A stretch of 64,000 bases of DNA, from NCBI RefSeq assembly GCF_041261445.1, contig NZ_JBGCCU010000027.1, positions 111,010 to 175,009 on the forward strand. Direction: 5' to 3'. Position 1 is the stretch's first letter. Every line of letters starts with the position of its first letter. Of the stretch, positions 9,211-17,978 are shown piece by piece. The position numbers were made by a program, and so were the translations under genes. Below the pieces are notes generated by a model, which made no database searches, was not told the origin of the DNA, and saw nothing but the letters and a program-made list of their open reading frames with translations. Source of the stretch: Catenulispora sp. EB89 (GTDB lineage: Bacteria; Actinomycetota; Actinomycetes; Streptomycetales; Catenulisporaceae).

Positions 9211-10047
9211 ATGACCGACAGCAGACCGGAATGGGCCCCGGCCGCCATCAACCTGGACCAGCCCAGCTCGGCCCGGGTCTGGGACTACTTCCTGGGCGGG
9301 TCGCACAATTTCGAGGTTGACCGCCGGGTCGCCGAGCAGGCCATCGCCTTCAAGCCGGACATGCCCGACCTGGCCCGCCAGGTGCGGATGTTCCTGCAGC
9401 GCGCGGTCCGCACCGCCGCAGCCGCCGGGATCGACCAGTACATCGACATCGGCGCCGGCGTCCCGACGATGGGCCCGGTGCACGAGACCGCCCGCGAGAC
9501 GGTGCCCGGGGCGCGCGTCGTCTACGTCGACCACGACCCCGTCGCGGTCGCGCACGGCGAGGTCATCCTCGCCGACGATCCCGGCGCGGTGTTCATCCAG
9601 GCCGACGCCCGCTCCCCGCAGGCCATCCTGGACCACCCCGAGGTCCGCGCGCTGATCGACTTCGACCGGCCGGTCGCGGTGCTGCTGTGCTCGCTGCTGC
9701 ACTTCGTCTCCGCCGCCGACGACCCCGCGGCCCTGGTCAAGACGCTGCAGGCGGCCATGGCGCCGGGCAGCCACCTGATCGTCCAGCACGCCTCCAACGA
9801 CGGCCAGTCCGGCGACGTCGTCAAGATGCTCCAGATGTGGAACACCAACTCCCCGGAGCCGATGTACTGGCGCACGCACGACGAGATCGAGGCATTGCTC
9901 GACGGGTTCACGATCCTGGAGCCCGGCGTGGTGCAGGTGCAGCTGTGGCGCCCGGACGCCGAAGAGCAAGCGCGTGCCGAGCAGGATCATGACCGCTACG
10001 CTTCCTACGCCGCGGTCGGGGTCAAGCCCGGCTCCACGACCGGCTGA
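9211..10047 (+). CDS. SAM-dependent methyltransferase (DUF574 family)
   Basis: 278 residues. It shows the family hallmarks: N-terminal PSSARVWDYFLGGSHNFEVDR, the SAM-binding DIGAGVPT, and the acidic YVDHDPVAV. These single-domain SAM methyltransferase-like proteins are numerous in actinomycetes and their substrates are mostly unknown. GGAAGG at 9197-9202 precedes the ATG. The preceding 120 bp (9091-9210) are Pro-codon-like C-rich sequence with no gene. The next gene starts 20 bp beyond the stop and may be co-transcribed. Confidence 0.85.
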   Translation: MTDSRPEWAPAAINLDQPSSARVWDYFLGGSHNFEVDRRVAEQAIAFKPDMPDLARQVRMFLQRAVRTAAAAGIDQYIDIGAGVPTMGPVHETARETVPGARVVYVDHDPVAVAHGEVILADDPGAVFIQADARSPQAILDHPEVRALIDFDRPVAVLLCSLLHFVSAADDPAALVKTLQAAMAPGSHLIVQHASNDGQSGDVVKMLQMWNTNSPEPMYWRTHDEIEALLDGFTILEPGVVQVQLWRPDAEEQARAEQDHDRYASYAAVGVKPGSTTG

Positions 10048-10066
10048 TCAGGCGGAGAGGCGGCCG

Positions 10067-12508
10067 GTGGTGGCACGGTACACGGAGTTCGGGGTCGGGG
10101 GTTCCGATCCCGGATCCGGGCTGGGGGCTTCCACGGCGCCGCTGGAAGCTCATACGGGACCGCTGGAGGCGCATACGGCGCCGCCGGCGCACACGGGGCC
10201 TCGGGCCGTCTTCGAGCCTGGTGCGTCGCGGTCCGATTCCGGCGATGCGACGAACGGCGCCACGTCTGAGGCCGCTGCCGCCGACGTCGCTTCCCCCGAT
10301 ATCGCCGCTCCCGACGTCGCCGCCTCCGACATCCCCGGCCTGGTCGACGTCAGCTTCGCCACCACCACCGACCCGGCCGCCCGCGAAACCGCCGACCTGT
10401 CCGGCACGGCCGCCCCGTCGGTGTCCGCCGATCCCGACCCCGACGCCGGCCCCATCGACGCCTTCGCCCGCGCCTGGGCCGTCGCCCTGTCCGCCGCCGC
10501 GGCCACGCCGCTCGGCTTCGACCACGCGCTGCGCGTCGTCACCCCGCTCGCCGAGCAGGTCGTGGCCGTCCCCGACGACCCCGAGCTGGCCCGCAAGATC
10601 GGCGTGCAGGCGGCCGGCGTGCTCATCGACGCGCACTGCTTTCAGGGCGCCTGCGTCGCGGTCACCATCGAGGTGCTGGACCGCCACCTGCCGCCCTACC
10701 TGCGTCCCGAGACCCGCTCCGCGCTGCGCGCCGGCCTGGCCTCCGCCTTCGCCGAGGGACTGCGCGAGCGCACCCGCGCCGAGCAGGCCTCCATCCACGA
10801 GGCCGTGCTCACCGCCTACCGCGCCGGCGAGGCCCGCTTCCGCACCGTCTTCCGCAACGCGGCGCTGGGCATCGTCATCACCGACAAGCACGGCCAGGTG
10901 CTGGAGGTGAACCCGGCGCTGGCCGAGATGCTCGGCGTCGACGCCTACGCCGCCCGCGGCCGCACCATAAGGAACCTGATAGACCCGACCGAGCCCGGCG
11001 AGTACTGGCGCGGCTACAACGCCCTGCTGGCCGGCGAGCAGACCGAGGCCGAGGCCGACACCCGGATCCGGCGGGTCGACGGCGGCGTGGTGTGGACGCA
11101 CGTGCGCACCACCGCCGTGCGCGACGACGGCGGCGAGGTCGCGCTGGTCATCGCGCTGCACGAGGACGTCACCGAGCGCCGCCGCGCCACCGACCAGCTG
11201 CGCCACCAGGCCACCCACGACGCGCTCACCGGCCTGCCGAACCGGGTCCGGCTGCTCGACGCGGTCGAGGAACTGCTGCGCTGCGCCGGTCCCGAGGACC
11301 GCCTCGGCCTGTGCTTCCTGGACCTGGACGGCTTCAAGGGCGTCAACGACACCCTCGGCCACCAGGCCGGCGACGAGCTGCTGACGGTCATAGCGCACCG
11401 GCTCTCCGCGGCCACCGACCCGCGCCGGCACGTCGTGGCCCGCATGGGCGGCGACGAGTTCGTGATCCTCTTCCGCCGCACCCAGGGTGCGCAGTCGGTC
11501 TTCCCGGTGATCGAGAAGGTCCTGGACGCCGTCCGCCAGCCGGTCATGCTCGACGGCCACAGCGTCACCGTCACCGCCAGCGCCGGCCTGGTCGAACGCC
11601 CCGCCGCCGCGGCCTCGGCCACCGAACTGCTGCGCGCGGCCGACATCACGCTCTACTGGGCCAAGTCCGCCGGCAAGGCCGACTTCGCGCTGTTCGACGA
11701 GGACCGCAACGCCCGCGAGGTGCACCGCTACGCGCTGGCCCAGGCGCTCCCGGCGGCCCTGGAGTCCGGCGAGATGTTCCTGGACTACCAGCCGATCGTG
11801 AGCCTGTCCGGCGGCCGCCCGCCGACCGTCGAGGCCCTGGTCCGCTGGCGCCACCCGGAGCGCGGCCTGCTCCGGCCCGAGGAGTTCATCCCGGTCGCCG
11901 AGGAGACCGGCGCCATCGTCGAGCTGGGCCGCTGGGTCCTGGACCGGGCCGTCCACGACGCGGCGTCCTGGCCGGACGGCCCGGCGGTCGCGGTCAACGT
12001 CGCGGTGCGCCAGGTCCACGACTACGGCCTGGTCCGCGAGGTCGCCACCGCGCTGGAGGCCTCGGGGCTGCCGCCGCGGCGGCTGTGCCTGGAGATCACC
12101 GAGACGGCGCTGATGGACACCGAGGGCGACGCCCTCCCCGGCCCCGGCACCCTGCGCACGCTCGCGGACATGGGCATCGGCATCGCCGTCGACGACTTCG
12201 GCACCGGCTACTCCAACCTGGCGCGCCTGCGCCACCTGCCGGCCACCTCGCTGAAGATCGACGCCTCCTTCGTCGCCGACCTCGGCAGCCCGGACGCCGG
12301 CGGCTTCGCCGAGTCGGTGATCACCAGCCTGGTGGTGCTGGCGCACGCCGCCGGCATGACCGTCACGGCCGAGGGCATCGAGACCGCGGACCAGGCCGAG
12401 CGGCTGACCGTGCTCGGCGTGGACTACGGGCAGGGGTTCTACTACTCGCGGCCGGTGCCGGCGGGGGATATCCAGGCGGTGTTGGAGCGGTTGGTCGCCA
12501 AGGCCTGA
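10067..12508 (+). CDS. PAS-GGDEF-EAL c-di-GMP turnover protein
   Basis: About 813 residues. A disordered Ala/Pro/Asp-rich N-terminus (to about 125) leads to an alpha-helical region (about 130-245), a PAS domain (about 255-375), a GGDEF domain with an intact MGGDEF signature, and an EAL domain. The EAL domain keeps the EAL motif (VEALVRW), EITET, DDFGTGY, LKID, AEGIE and YGQGF residues needed for phosphodiesterase activity. Both synthesis and breakdown of c-di-GMP look chemically possible, with the PAS domain sensing the signal. No membrane span is seen, so it is cytosolic. The start is GTG 10067 (or 10070) after AGGCGGAGAGG; an open frame continues upstream over the methyltransferase end, so the start is uncertain. 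Confidence 0.88.
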   Translation: MVARYTEFGVGGSDPGSGLGASTAPLEAHTGPLEAHTAPPAHTGPRAVFEPGASRSDSGDATNGATSEAAAADVASPDIAAPDVAASDIPGLVDVSFATTTDPAARETADLSGTAAPSVSADPDPDAGPIDAFARAWAVALSAAAATPLGFDHALRVVTPLAEQVVAVPDDPELARKIGVQAAGVLIDAHCFQGACVAVTIEVLDRHLPPYLRPETRSALRAGLASAFAEGLRERTRAEQASIHEAVLTAYRAGEARFRTVFRNAALGIVITDKHGQVLEVNPALAEMLGVDAYAARGRTIRNLIDPTEPGEYWRGYNALLAGEQTEAEADTRIRRVDGGVVWTHVRTTAVRDDGGEVALVIALHEDVTERRRATDQLRHQATHDALTGLPNRVRLLDAVEELLRCAGPEDRLGLCFLDLDGFKGVNDTLGHQAGDELLTVIAHRLSAATDPRRHVVARMGGDEFVILFRRTQGAQSVFPVIEKVLDAVRQPVMLDGHSVTVTASAGLVERPAAAASATELLRAADITLYWAKSAGKADFALFDEDRNAREVHRYALAQALPAALESGEMFLDYQPIVSLSGGRPPTVEALVRWRHPERGLLRPEEFIPVAEETGAIVELGRWVLDRAVHDAASWPDGPAVAVNVAVRQVHDYGLVREVATALEASGLPPRRLCLEITETALMDTEGDALPGPGTLRTLADMGIGIAVDDFGTGYSNLARLRHLPATSLKIDASFVADLGSPDAGGFAESVITSLVVLAHAAGMTVTAEGIETADQAERLTVLGVDYGQGFYYSRPVPAGDIQAVLERLVAKA

Positions 12509-12526
12509 TCGCCGACGCCTGATCGG

Positions 12527-13333
12527 TCAGTGTTCGGCGAGGAAATCCAGCACGACCGGTCCGGCGACGTCCCGGAACTCGTCGAAGTACGCATGCCGGG
12601 CACCCTCGATCAGCACCATCCGCGCATCAGGAATCCGTTCAGCGATCAGCGGGGCGTTCGCCGTCGGATTGAACACGTCGTCGGTGCCGTGGACCACCAG
12701 TGTCGGCGCCACGATCGACGGCAACGCGTCCCACGCGTCGTGCCTGCCACTGGCCGTCAGATGCCGCCCCTTCGCATACGCCGGCATGTCCGGATCGCCG
12801 ACCACATAATAAGGGCCCTGATGTTCCGCCAACCAGCCCGGCGTGTACATCAGCTCCAGCAGATACCTGTCCGCCGCGGCCCGATCGGCCTGCGCCAGTG
12901 CCTGCCGCACCGAACGATCCCGCTCGATCGCGTGCGGGCCGCCCGGCGACGTGCAGCCCAGCACCAGCGCGTCGATCCGCTCCGGGTGGTCCGCGGCCAG
13001 CCACTGCGCGACCCGGCCGCCCATCGAGGTGCCGTAGACGTGCGCCCGCGCGACGCCCGCCGCGTCGAGCACCGCCACGACGTCCGCGGCGAACTCCCTT
13101 GTGCTGTAAGGCTCGTCGGGCTTGTCGCTGGCTCCGGTGCCGCGCCAGTCCAGCGTGATCGTGCGGTAGCCGGCGTCCTCGAAGTCGGCGCGCGCCGAGT
13201 CCCACCACCGGTGCGTGTTGGACTGCCCGGCCAGCAGTACCAGCGGCGTGCCGTTCCCCGTGCTCTTCCCCGCGCTCTGGAACGCGATCGCCGTCCCGTC
13301 CGCCGCGACCGCCTTTCCGGCCTCTAGTCTCAT
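12527..13333 (-). CDS. alpha/beta-fold hydrolase
   Basis: 268 residues with classic alpha/beta hydrolase features: the LDWRGTGASDKP strand-loop, nucleophile elbow GTSMGG (Ser about residue 101), the acid in HGTDDVFNP, and the catalytic His in GARHAYFDEF. It resembles 3-oxoadipate enol-lactonase-like and esterase proteins; the substrate is not clear. The gene runs convergent to the GGDEF-EAL gene (18 bp between stops) and divergent from glcD. An ATG at 13342 is also in frame; GGCAGG sits 9 nt before 13333 and directly beside 13342, so I prefer 13333. Confidence 0.83.
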   Translation of the reverse strand: MRLEAGKAVAADGTAIAFQSAGKSTGNGTPLVLLAGQSNTHRWWDSARADFEDAGYRTITLDWRGTGASDKPDEPYSTREFAADVVAVLDAAGVARAHVYGTSMGGRVAQWLAADHPERIDALVLGCTSPGGPHAIERDRSVRQALAQADRAAADRYLLELMYTPGWLAEHQGPYYVVGDPDMPAYAKGRHLTASGRHDAWDALPSIVAPTLVVHGTDDVFNPTANAPLIAERIPDARMVLIEGARHAYFDEFRDVAGPVVLDFLAEH

Positions 13334-13360
13334 GCCGATCATCCTGCCAGGCTGGGGTTC

Positions 13361-14740
13361 ATGGACAAGATCCCTCCTGCGGCGGTCGCCGACCTGAAGG
13401 CCTTGCTGGGCGAGCGCGTGCTCACCGAAGCCGGAGCGCTGGCCGCGTACGGCCGGGACGCCACTCCGCTGTTCCGGCACGCGCCGGACGTCGTGGTGCA
13501 GCCGCTGACGACCGAGGAGGTCGCCGGGGTGATGCGGATCGCGACGCGGCACCGGGTGCCGGTCACCACGCGCGGGGCCGGGACGAACCTGTGCGCGGCG
13601 ACCGTGCCGCTGTCCGGCGGGATCGTGCTGTCCACGACGCGGATGACCGCGCTGCTGGAGGTCAGCCGCGACGAGATGCTGGCGGTGTGCCAGCCGGGGG
13701 TCACGGCCGGCGCGTTGAACCTCGCGGCTTCCACCGTGGGCCTGATCTACGTCCCGGACCCGGGCAGCAAGGAGGCCTCGACGGTCGGCGGCAACGTCGC
13801 CACCTGCGCCGGCGGACTCCGAGGGCTGAAATACGGCGTCACCCGCCAGTACGTGCTCGGCCTGGAGGCGGTCCTGCCGGACGGCGAGGTCATCCGCACC
13901 GGCGGCCGCCTGGTGAAGGACGTCGCCGGCTACGACCTGACCCGCCTGCTGGTCGGCTCCGAGGGTACCCTGGCGGTGATCACCGAGATCACCATGGCCC
14001 TGGTCCCGACCCCCGCCGCCGCGCGCTACGGCGTGGCCTACTTCGAGACCATGACCGACGCCGCCGAAGCGGTCCGCGACATCGTCGCCACCGGCCCGGC
14101 CCCGGCCACCCTGGAGTTCATGGACGCGGTCTGCGTCGCCGCCGTCGAGGACTTCGCCCACCTCGGCCTGCGCCTGGACGCCGGGGCGCTGCTGCTGTTC
14201 GGCGACGACGGCGAACCCGACGCCGTCGACCGCTCCCTGTCCCGCATGGCCGAGGTCTGCGCCAAGAATGCCACCCAGATCGAACTCGCCGAGTCGGTGG
14301 CCGCCGCCGAGGACCTGCTCGCCGCCCGCCGCTGCAACCTCCCGGCCCTGGCCCGCAGCGGCAGCATGACGATCCTGGAGGACGTGACCGTGCCCCGGCC
14401 CAAGCTGGCCGAAATGGTCGCCTTCATCGCCGCCACGGCACAGAAGCACGGCGTCCGCATCGGCACCTTCGGCCACGCCGGCGACGGCAACCTGCACCCT
14501 ACCGCCGTCGTCGACGCCGACGACCCGGCCGAGACCGAAGCAGCCATGGCAGCCTTCGACGAGATCTTCCGCCACGCGGTGGATCTCGGCGGTACGATCA
14601 CCGGCGAACACGGCGTGGGGGCGGCGAAGCTGCCCTACCTGGAACACCGATTGGGGCCCGAGCAGATGGCGCTGCTGCGACGGATCAAGGCCGCCTTCGA
14701 CCCCCTGGGTCTGCTGAACCCCGGGAAGCTGGGCTCATGA
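13361..14740 (+). CDS. glcD: FAD-linked glycolate/D-lactate oxidase subunit (GlcD-like)
   Basis: 459 residues. FAD-binding type 4 (PCMH) domain at about 35-220 with TRGAGTNLCAA and VGGNVATCAGG, then the FAD-oxidase C-terminal domain ending in FGHAGDGNLHP (substrate/metal region) and ITGEHGVG. It oxidises a 2-hydroxy acid such as glycolate or D-lactate and passes electrons to the Fe-S subunit GlcF encoded next, overlapping by 4 bp (ATGA). No GlcE-like subunit is present, which fits the two-subunit forms in actinomycetes. The ATG is only 27 bp from the divergent hydrolase start. Confidence 0.88.
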   Translation: MDKIPPAAVADLKALLGERVLTEAGALAAYGRDATPLFRHAPDVVVQPLTTEEVAGVMRIATRHRVPVTTRGAGTNLCAATVPLSGGIVLSTTRMTALLEVSRDEMLAVCQPGVTAGALNLAASTVGLIYVPDPGSKEASTVGGNVATCAGGLRGLKYGVTRQYVLGLEAVLPDGEVIRTGGRLVKDVAGYDLTRLLVGSEGTLAVITEITMALVPTPAAARYGVAYFETMTDAAEAVRDIVATGPAPATLEFMDAVCVAAVEDFAHLGLRLDAGALLLFGDDGEPDAVDRSLSRMAEVCAKNATQIELAESVAAAEDLLAARRCNLPALARSGSMTILEDVTVPRPKLAEMVAFIAATAQKHGVRIGTFGHAGDGNLHPTAVVDADDPAETEAAMAAFDEIFRHAVDLGGTITGEHGVGAAKLPYLEHRLGPEQMALLRRIKAAFDPLGLLNPGKLGS

Positions 14741-15801
14741 GCGAGGAAGCCACCTCCAACAGCATCTTCACCAAAGACCTCCTCGACGCCTGCATCTCCT
14801 GTGGCTTCTGCCTCCCGGCCTGCCCGACCTACGCGCTCACCGGCCAAGAACAGTCCTCCCCGCGCGGCCGCATCACCCTGATGCGCCTGCTCGAAACCGG
14901 CGACCTCGCGCCCGACGATCCCACTCTCGCCGAGGAGTCCTCGCTCTGCCTGGGCTGCCGCGCCTGCGAGACCGTCTGCCCGGCCGGCGTCCAGTACGGC
15001 CACCTCCTCGAAGAGTGGCGCGACGAGCAGTGGAGCGGCCTGAAGCGCCCCTGGATCGTCCGGCCGCTGCTCCTGGTCGCGAATCGTAAGTGGGTCCTGC
15101 GCCTGCTCGGCCTGGTCCGCCGCAGCGCCCGCAAACGCCGCCCCAGCCCCGACTCCGACCAGCCGACGCTCATGCTCGGCTGCTTCGAACGCGCCCTGTT
15201 CCCCTCGGTCAGCCGCAACCTCGCCGCTCTCGACCCGACACTGGCCGTCGACCCCGACCAGGGCTGCTGCGGAGCCCTGCACGCGCACAACGGCGACCTC
15301 GACCAAGGCCGCGACCTGGCCCGCAAGCTCGGCGAACGGCTCCCCGGCACCATCGTCACCACCAGCGGCGGCTGCGCGGCGCACCTGGCCGACGTGATCG
15401 GGCGCGACCGCGTCGTCGAGGCTTCCGAGTGGCTGCTTAAGCAGAACACTGATACCGATATCCGTCCCCTCCGCGTCGGCCTCCAGGACAGCTGCCACCT
15501 CCGCAACGGCCTCGGCGTCTGGAAAGAACCTCGCGAACTCCTCGGCCGCACCGCCACCTACGTCGAGCTCCCCTCCGCCGGCTCCTGCTGCGGCGCCGCC
15601 GGGACCTACGCCCTGGTCCGCAAGAAGGAAAGCAAGGCCATCCTCGCGAAGAAGATCGCCGAGATCGAGGCCGCCGATCTGGACCTGGTGATCGCCGTCA
15701 ATCCCGGCTGCCTGCGCCAACTCCAGACCGGGCTGCGCAAGTCCAAGAGCCGCACCAAGGCCGTGCACATCGTCGACTACATGCGAGGCCACAAGGGATG
15801 A
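14737..15801 (+). CDS. glcF: glycolate/lactate oxidase iron-sulfur subunit (GlcF-like)
   Basis: 354 residues. Two 4Fe-4S motifs (CISCGFCLPACP near residue 16 and CLGCRACETVCP near residue 70), then two CCG domains (GCCGALHAH and SCCGAAGTY). It receives electrons from GlcD and delivers them to the respiratory chain at the membrane face; there is no membrane span of its own. It overlaps glcD and the next gene by ATGA junctions, so all three should be translated together. Confidence 0.88.
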   Translation: MSEEATSNSIFTKDLLDACISCGFCLPACPTYALTGQEQSSPRGRITLMRLLETGDLAPDDPTLAEESSLCLGCRACETVCPAGVQYGHLLEEWRDEQWSGLKRPWIVRPLLLVANRKWVLRLLGLVRRSARKRRPSPDSDQPTLMLGCFERALFPSVSRNLAALDPTLAVDPDQGCCGALHAHNGDLDQGRDLARKLGERLPGTIVTTSGGCAAHLADVIGRDRVVEASEWLLKQNTDTDIRPLRVGLQDSCHLRNGLGVWKEPRELLGRTATYVELPSAGSCCGAAGTYALVRKKESKAILAKKIAEIEAADLDLVIAVNPGCLRQLQTGLRKSKSRTKAVHIVDYMRGHKG

Positions 15802-17078
15802 CCGCTCCGGAGCTCCTCGACGCCACCTTCAAAGGCCTGCCCCTGCACGCCGCCGTCGCCCTCGACGACCTCGGTTCGCAGGGCTGGAACATCCGCCGCG
15901 GCGACACCTCCACCCCGGTCGCGGTCCTGCGCGCCGCCGCCCTGGACGCCAACATCGACGTCATGCGCCGCTTCTGCGCGCAGGCCGGCGTCAGCATCGC
16001 CCCGCACGCCAAGACCACCATGTCCCCGCAGCTCATCGCGCGCCAGCTCGCGGCCGGCGTCTGGGGCCTGACCGCCGCGCTGCCGGCGCAGGTGCGGATG
16101 CTGTGGTCCTTCGGCGCGCGCCGCGTGCTGATGGCCAACGAGCTGACCGACCCGGCCGCCCTGCGCTGGCTGGCCCGTGAGCTCGCCGCGCACCCCGAGC
16201 GCGAGCTGCTGTGTTACGTCGACTCGCTCGATGGCGTCCGGCTCGCCGAGCAGGCCTTCGCCGAGGTCGCCGAAGAGTTGCGCGTCGCCGAGTCGCCCCT
16301 CCAACTCCCCGTCCTCATCGAACTGGGCCACGCCTCCGGCCGCACCGGCGCCCGCGACCCCGCCACCGCCCTGGCCGTCGCCGAAGCCGCAGCTGCCGCG
16401 CCGCACCTGGCCGTGGCGGGCGTCGCCGGCTACGAAGGCACCATCGGCCACGACCGCACCCCCGAAACCGTCGCCCGCGTCGACGCCTTCCTCACCGCCC
16501 TCCGCGACCTCGCCACCACCCTCGCGGCCCGCAGCCTGTTCGACCCCGCCTGCGAACCGATCGCCACCGCCGGCGGCAGCAGCTTCTTCGAACGCGTCGC
16601 CGCCATCCTCGGCCCCCTCCCCGCCGACGGCATCCGCGTCGTCCTGCGCAGCGGCTGCTACCTGACCCACGACAACGGCCAGTACGCCACCCTGACCCCG
16701 AGCGCCCGCCCCGAGTGGACGCTCCCGCCGTTCCAACCGGCCCTGGAAGTCTGGACCCGCGTCGTCTCCCGCCCCGAACCCGGCCTGGCCCTCCTGAACG
16801 CCGGCCGCCGCGACGTCTCCCACGACGCCGGCCTCCCCGTCCCCCTCAAAGCCTGGCGCCCACCCGGCACCCCGATCGACCTCGACGACGCAGCCCACAT
16901 CAGCGCCCTGAGCGACCAGCACGCCTTCCTCCGCATCGACCCCGCCAGCCCCCTGGCCGTCGGCGACCTCGTAGCCCTCGGCGTCTCCCACCCCTGCATG
17001 ACCCTCGACCGCTGGCGCCTCTTCCTCCTCGTGGACGAGGACTACGACGTCATCGGCGGTGCCCGCACCTACTTCTGA
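15798..17078 (+). CDS. fold-type III PLP enzyme, D-serine dehydratase/D-threonine aldolase-like
   Basis: 426 residues. The N-terminal alanine-racemase-type barrel has the PLP lysine in PHAKTTM (about residue 73). The C-terminal D-serine-dehydratase domain ends with SHPCMTLDRW, where His and Cys match the zinc ligands of eukaryotic-type D-serine dehydratase. It probably deaminates or cleaves a hydroxy-D-amino acid. Its 4-bp overlap with glcF links that reaction to 2-hydroxy-acid oxidation: for example, a D-threonine aldolase-type cleavage would release glycine and an aldehyde. The substrate is an inference; dehydratase (pyruvate-forming) and aldolase activities cannot be told apart here. Confidence 0.8.
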   Translation: MTAPELLDATFKGLPLHAAVALDDLGSQGWNIRRGDTSTPVAVLRAAALDANIDVMRRFCAQAGVSIAPHAKTTMSPQLIARQLAAGVWGLTAALPAQVRMLWSFGARRVLMANELTDPAALRWLARELAAHPERELLCYVDSLDGVRLAEQAFAEVAEELRVAESPLQLPVLIELGHASGRTGARDPATALAVAEAAAAAPHLAVAGVAGYEGTIGHDRTPETVARVDAFLTALRDLATTLAARSLFDPACEPIATAGGSSFFERVAAILGPLPADGIRVVLRSGCYLTHDNGQYATLTPSARPEWTLPPFQPALEVWTRVVSRPEPGLALLNAGRRDVSHDAGLPVPLKAWRPPGTPIDLDDAAHISALSDQHAFLRIDPASPLAVGDLVALGVSHPCMTLDRWRLFLLVDEDYDVIGGARTYF

Positions 17079-17377
17079 ACCACCGGAGCCACCGGATACC
17101 CCATCTGGTACGCCAACCGCTCGTCGGCCCCGTGTCCGACAGTGGTCAGCAGCAACAGATCACGGCCCGCGGCCTCGTGCTCGGATCCGGGACCGGACAG
17201 CTCGGCCGGATGCAGCGCCTTCCCGATGTCGTGCGTCGCCGCCCCGAACAGGACGGCCTCCGCGTCCACCGGCAGCCCCCGTTCCGCTGCCCACGCGACC
17301 AGCCGCGCCGCGACGTCATGCACCGCCCGCAGATGCGCGACCGTCTTAGGCCAGCTGCGCCAACCCCGAAGGCACAT
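17069..17377 (-). CDS. short HD-domain protein, C-terminally truncated
   Basis: About 102 residues from an ATG at 17377; other starts up to 17443 are possible. The core holds the metal-binding HD signature (HLRAVHD, then GAATHDIGK) and LSGPGSEHEAAG. Related actinomycete HD proteins, as I recall them, run on for another 60-90 residues after this point; here the frame stops at PVAPVVQK inside the end of the convergent PLP-enzyme gene. The second metal-binding helix may be missing, so the protein could be inactive or a remnant. The 5' end overlaps the end of the DUF402 gene on the same strand by 32 bp. Confidence 0.55.
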   Translation of the reverse strand: MCLRGWRSWPKTVAHLRAVHDVAARLVAWAAERGLPVDAEAVLFGAATHDIGKALHPAELSGPGSEHEAAGRDLLLLTTVGHGADERLAYQMGYPVAPVVQK

Positions 17378-17849
17378 CCGGCAACCCGACCGGCCCCGTC
17401 GGCAGCACATCGGCCAGATAGGCATCCATATCAGGCTTCTCATTCATCAACACATGCCGGATCCACGCCGACCGCTCATGCACCAGCACCGCCAGCTCGT
17501 ACACGCACCCGAGCACCGGCGGCTCGACCGGCGCCAGGTGCCCCGGGTCCTCGTCCGGGCTCCCCAGGAACGGCACGCCGCCGGTCGCGAACTTGCCGTA
17601 GATCACGTTGTCCCAGTACCAGCTGTAGACGTTCAGGTGCAGCCCGGCGCCGCTGCGGAACAGCACCGTGAACGCCGCCGGCGGCGTCTCGTCGCGCGGT
17701 GCGAGCATGCCGGGGATCAGCGCGAGTGCGTTCTCCTCCCAGTCCTGGCGGATCGGGGTCGCGTCGCGGGCGATGTGGTAGCGCTTGACCGGGCGGCCGT
17801 CGATGAGGTCGGTCCCGGCGTGCCAGGCGATCGGTGTCGGATAGCTCAT
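17346..17849 (-). CDS. DUF402 (FomD-like) protein
   Basis: 167 residues from MSYPTPIAWH. It has the DUF402 features YSWYWDNVIYGKF and an acidic pocket (SPDEDPG), typical of the FomD/nucleoside-diphosphate-type hydrolase fold. FomD hydrolyses CMP-phosphonate esters in fosfomycin synthesis; many DUF402 proteins act on nucleoside diphosphates, but this one's substrate is not known. The ATG at 17849 follows TACGGT with a 6-nt gap, so it is likely leaderless. Two copies of a dyad operator lie just upstream of that promoter, so the gene looks tightly regulated. Confidence 0.75.
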   Translation of the reverse strand: MSYPTPIAWHAGTDLIDGRPVKRYHIARDATPIRQDWEENALALIPGMLAPRDETPPAAFTVLFRSGAGLHLNVYSWYWDNVIYGKFATGGVPFLGSPDEDPGHLAPVEPPVLGCVYELAVLVHERSAWIRHVLMNEKPDMDAYLADVLPTGPVGLPDVPSGLAQLA

Positions 17850-17855
17850 GGCCCG

Positions 17856-17861
17856 ACCGTA
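17856..17861 (-). promoter_or_regulatory. leaderless -10 box of the DUF402 gene
   Basis: TACGGT on the minus strand, six bases before the ATG at 17849. Confidence 0.5.
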
Positions 17862-17873
17862 GGCGGACATCAC

Positions 17874-17944
17874 TGACACCTCCTGTCAGTGGCTGTGACA
17901 GGAGGTGTCAGGCGGTGTCAGGCGGTGTCGCGCAGGCGGTGTCA
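17874..17944. promoter_or_regulatory. double TGACA-N5-TGTCA operator plus half-site repeats
   Basis: TGACACCTCCTGTCA (17874-17888) and TGACAGGAGGTGTCA (17896-17910) are each dyads, are reverse complements of one another, and lie 22 bp apart centre to centre (two helical turns). GGCGGTGTC half-site repeats continue at 17911, 17921 and 17935. They sit 13 bp upstream of the DUF402 -10 box and so probably overlap its -35 region. A TetR- or GntR-type repressor site is the most likely reading; no such regulator is adjacent. Confidence 0.7.
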
Positions 17945-17978
17945 GCCACCACGTGCCAGCGACGCCGCGCCAGTCAGC

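Noticed and set aside
12527..14647. Single 706-codon minus-strand frame running through glcD
   Set aside because: Only its last 268 codons match a hydrolase; the upstream part is antisense to glcD, which has all family motifs.
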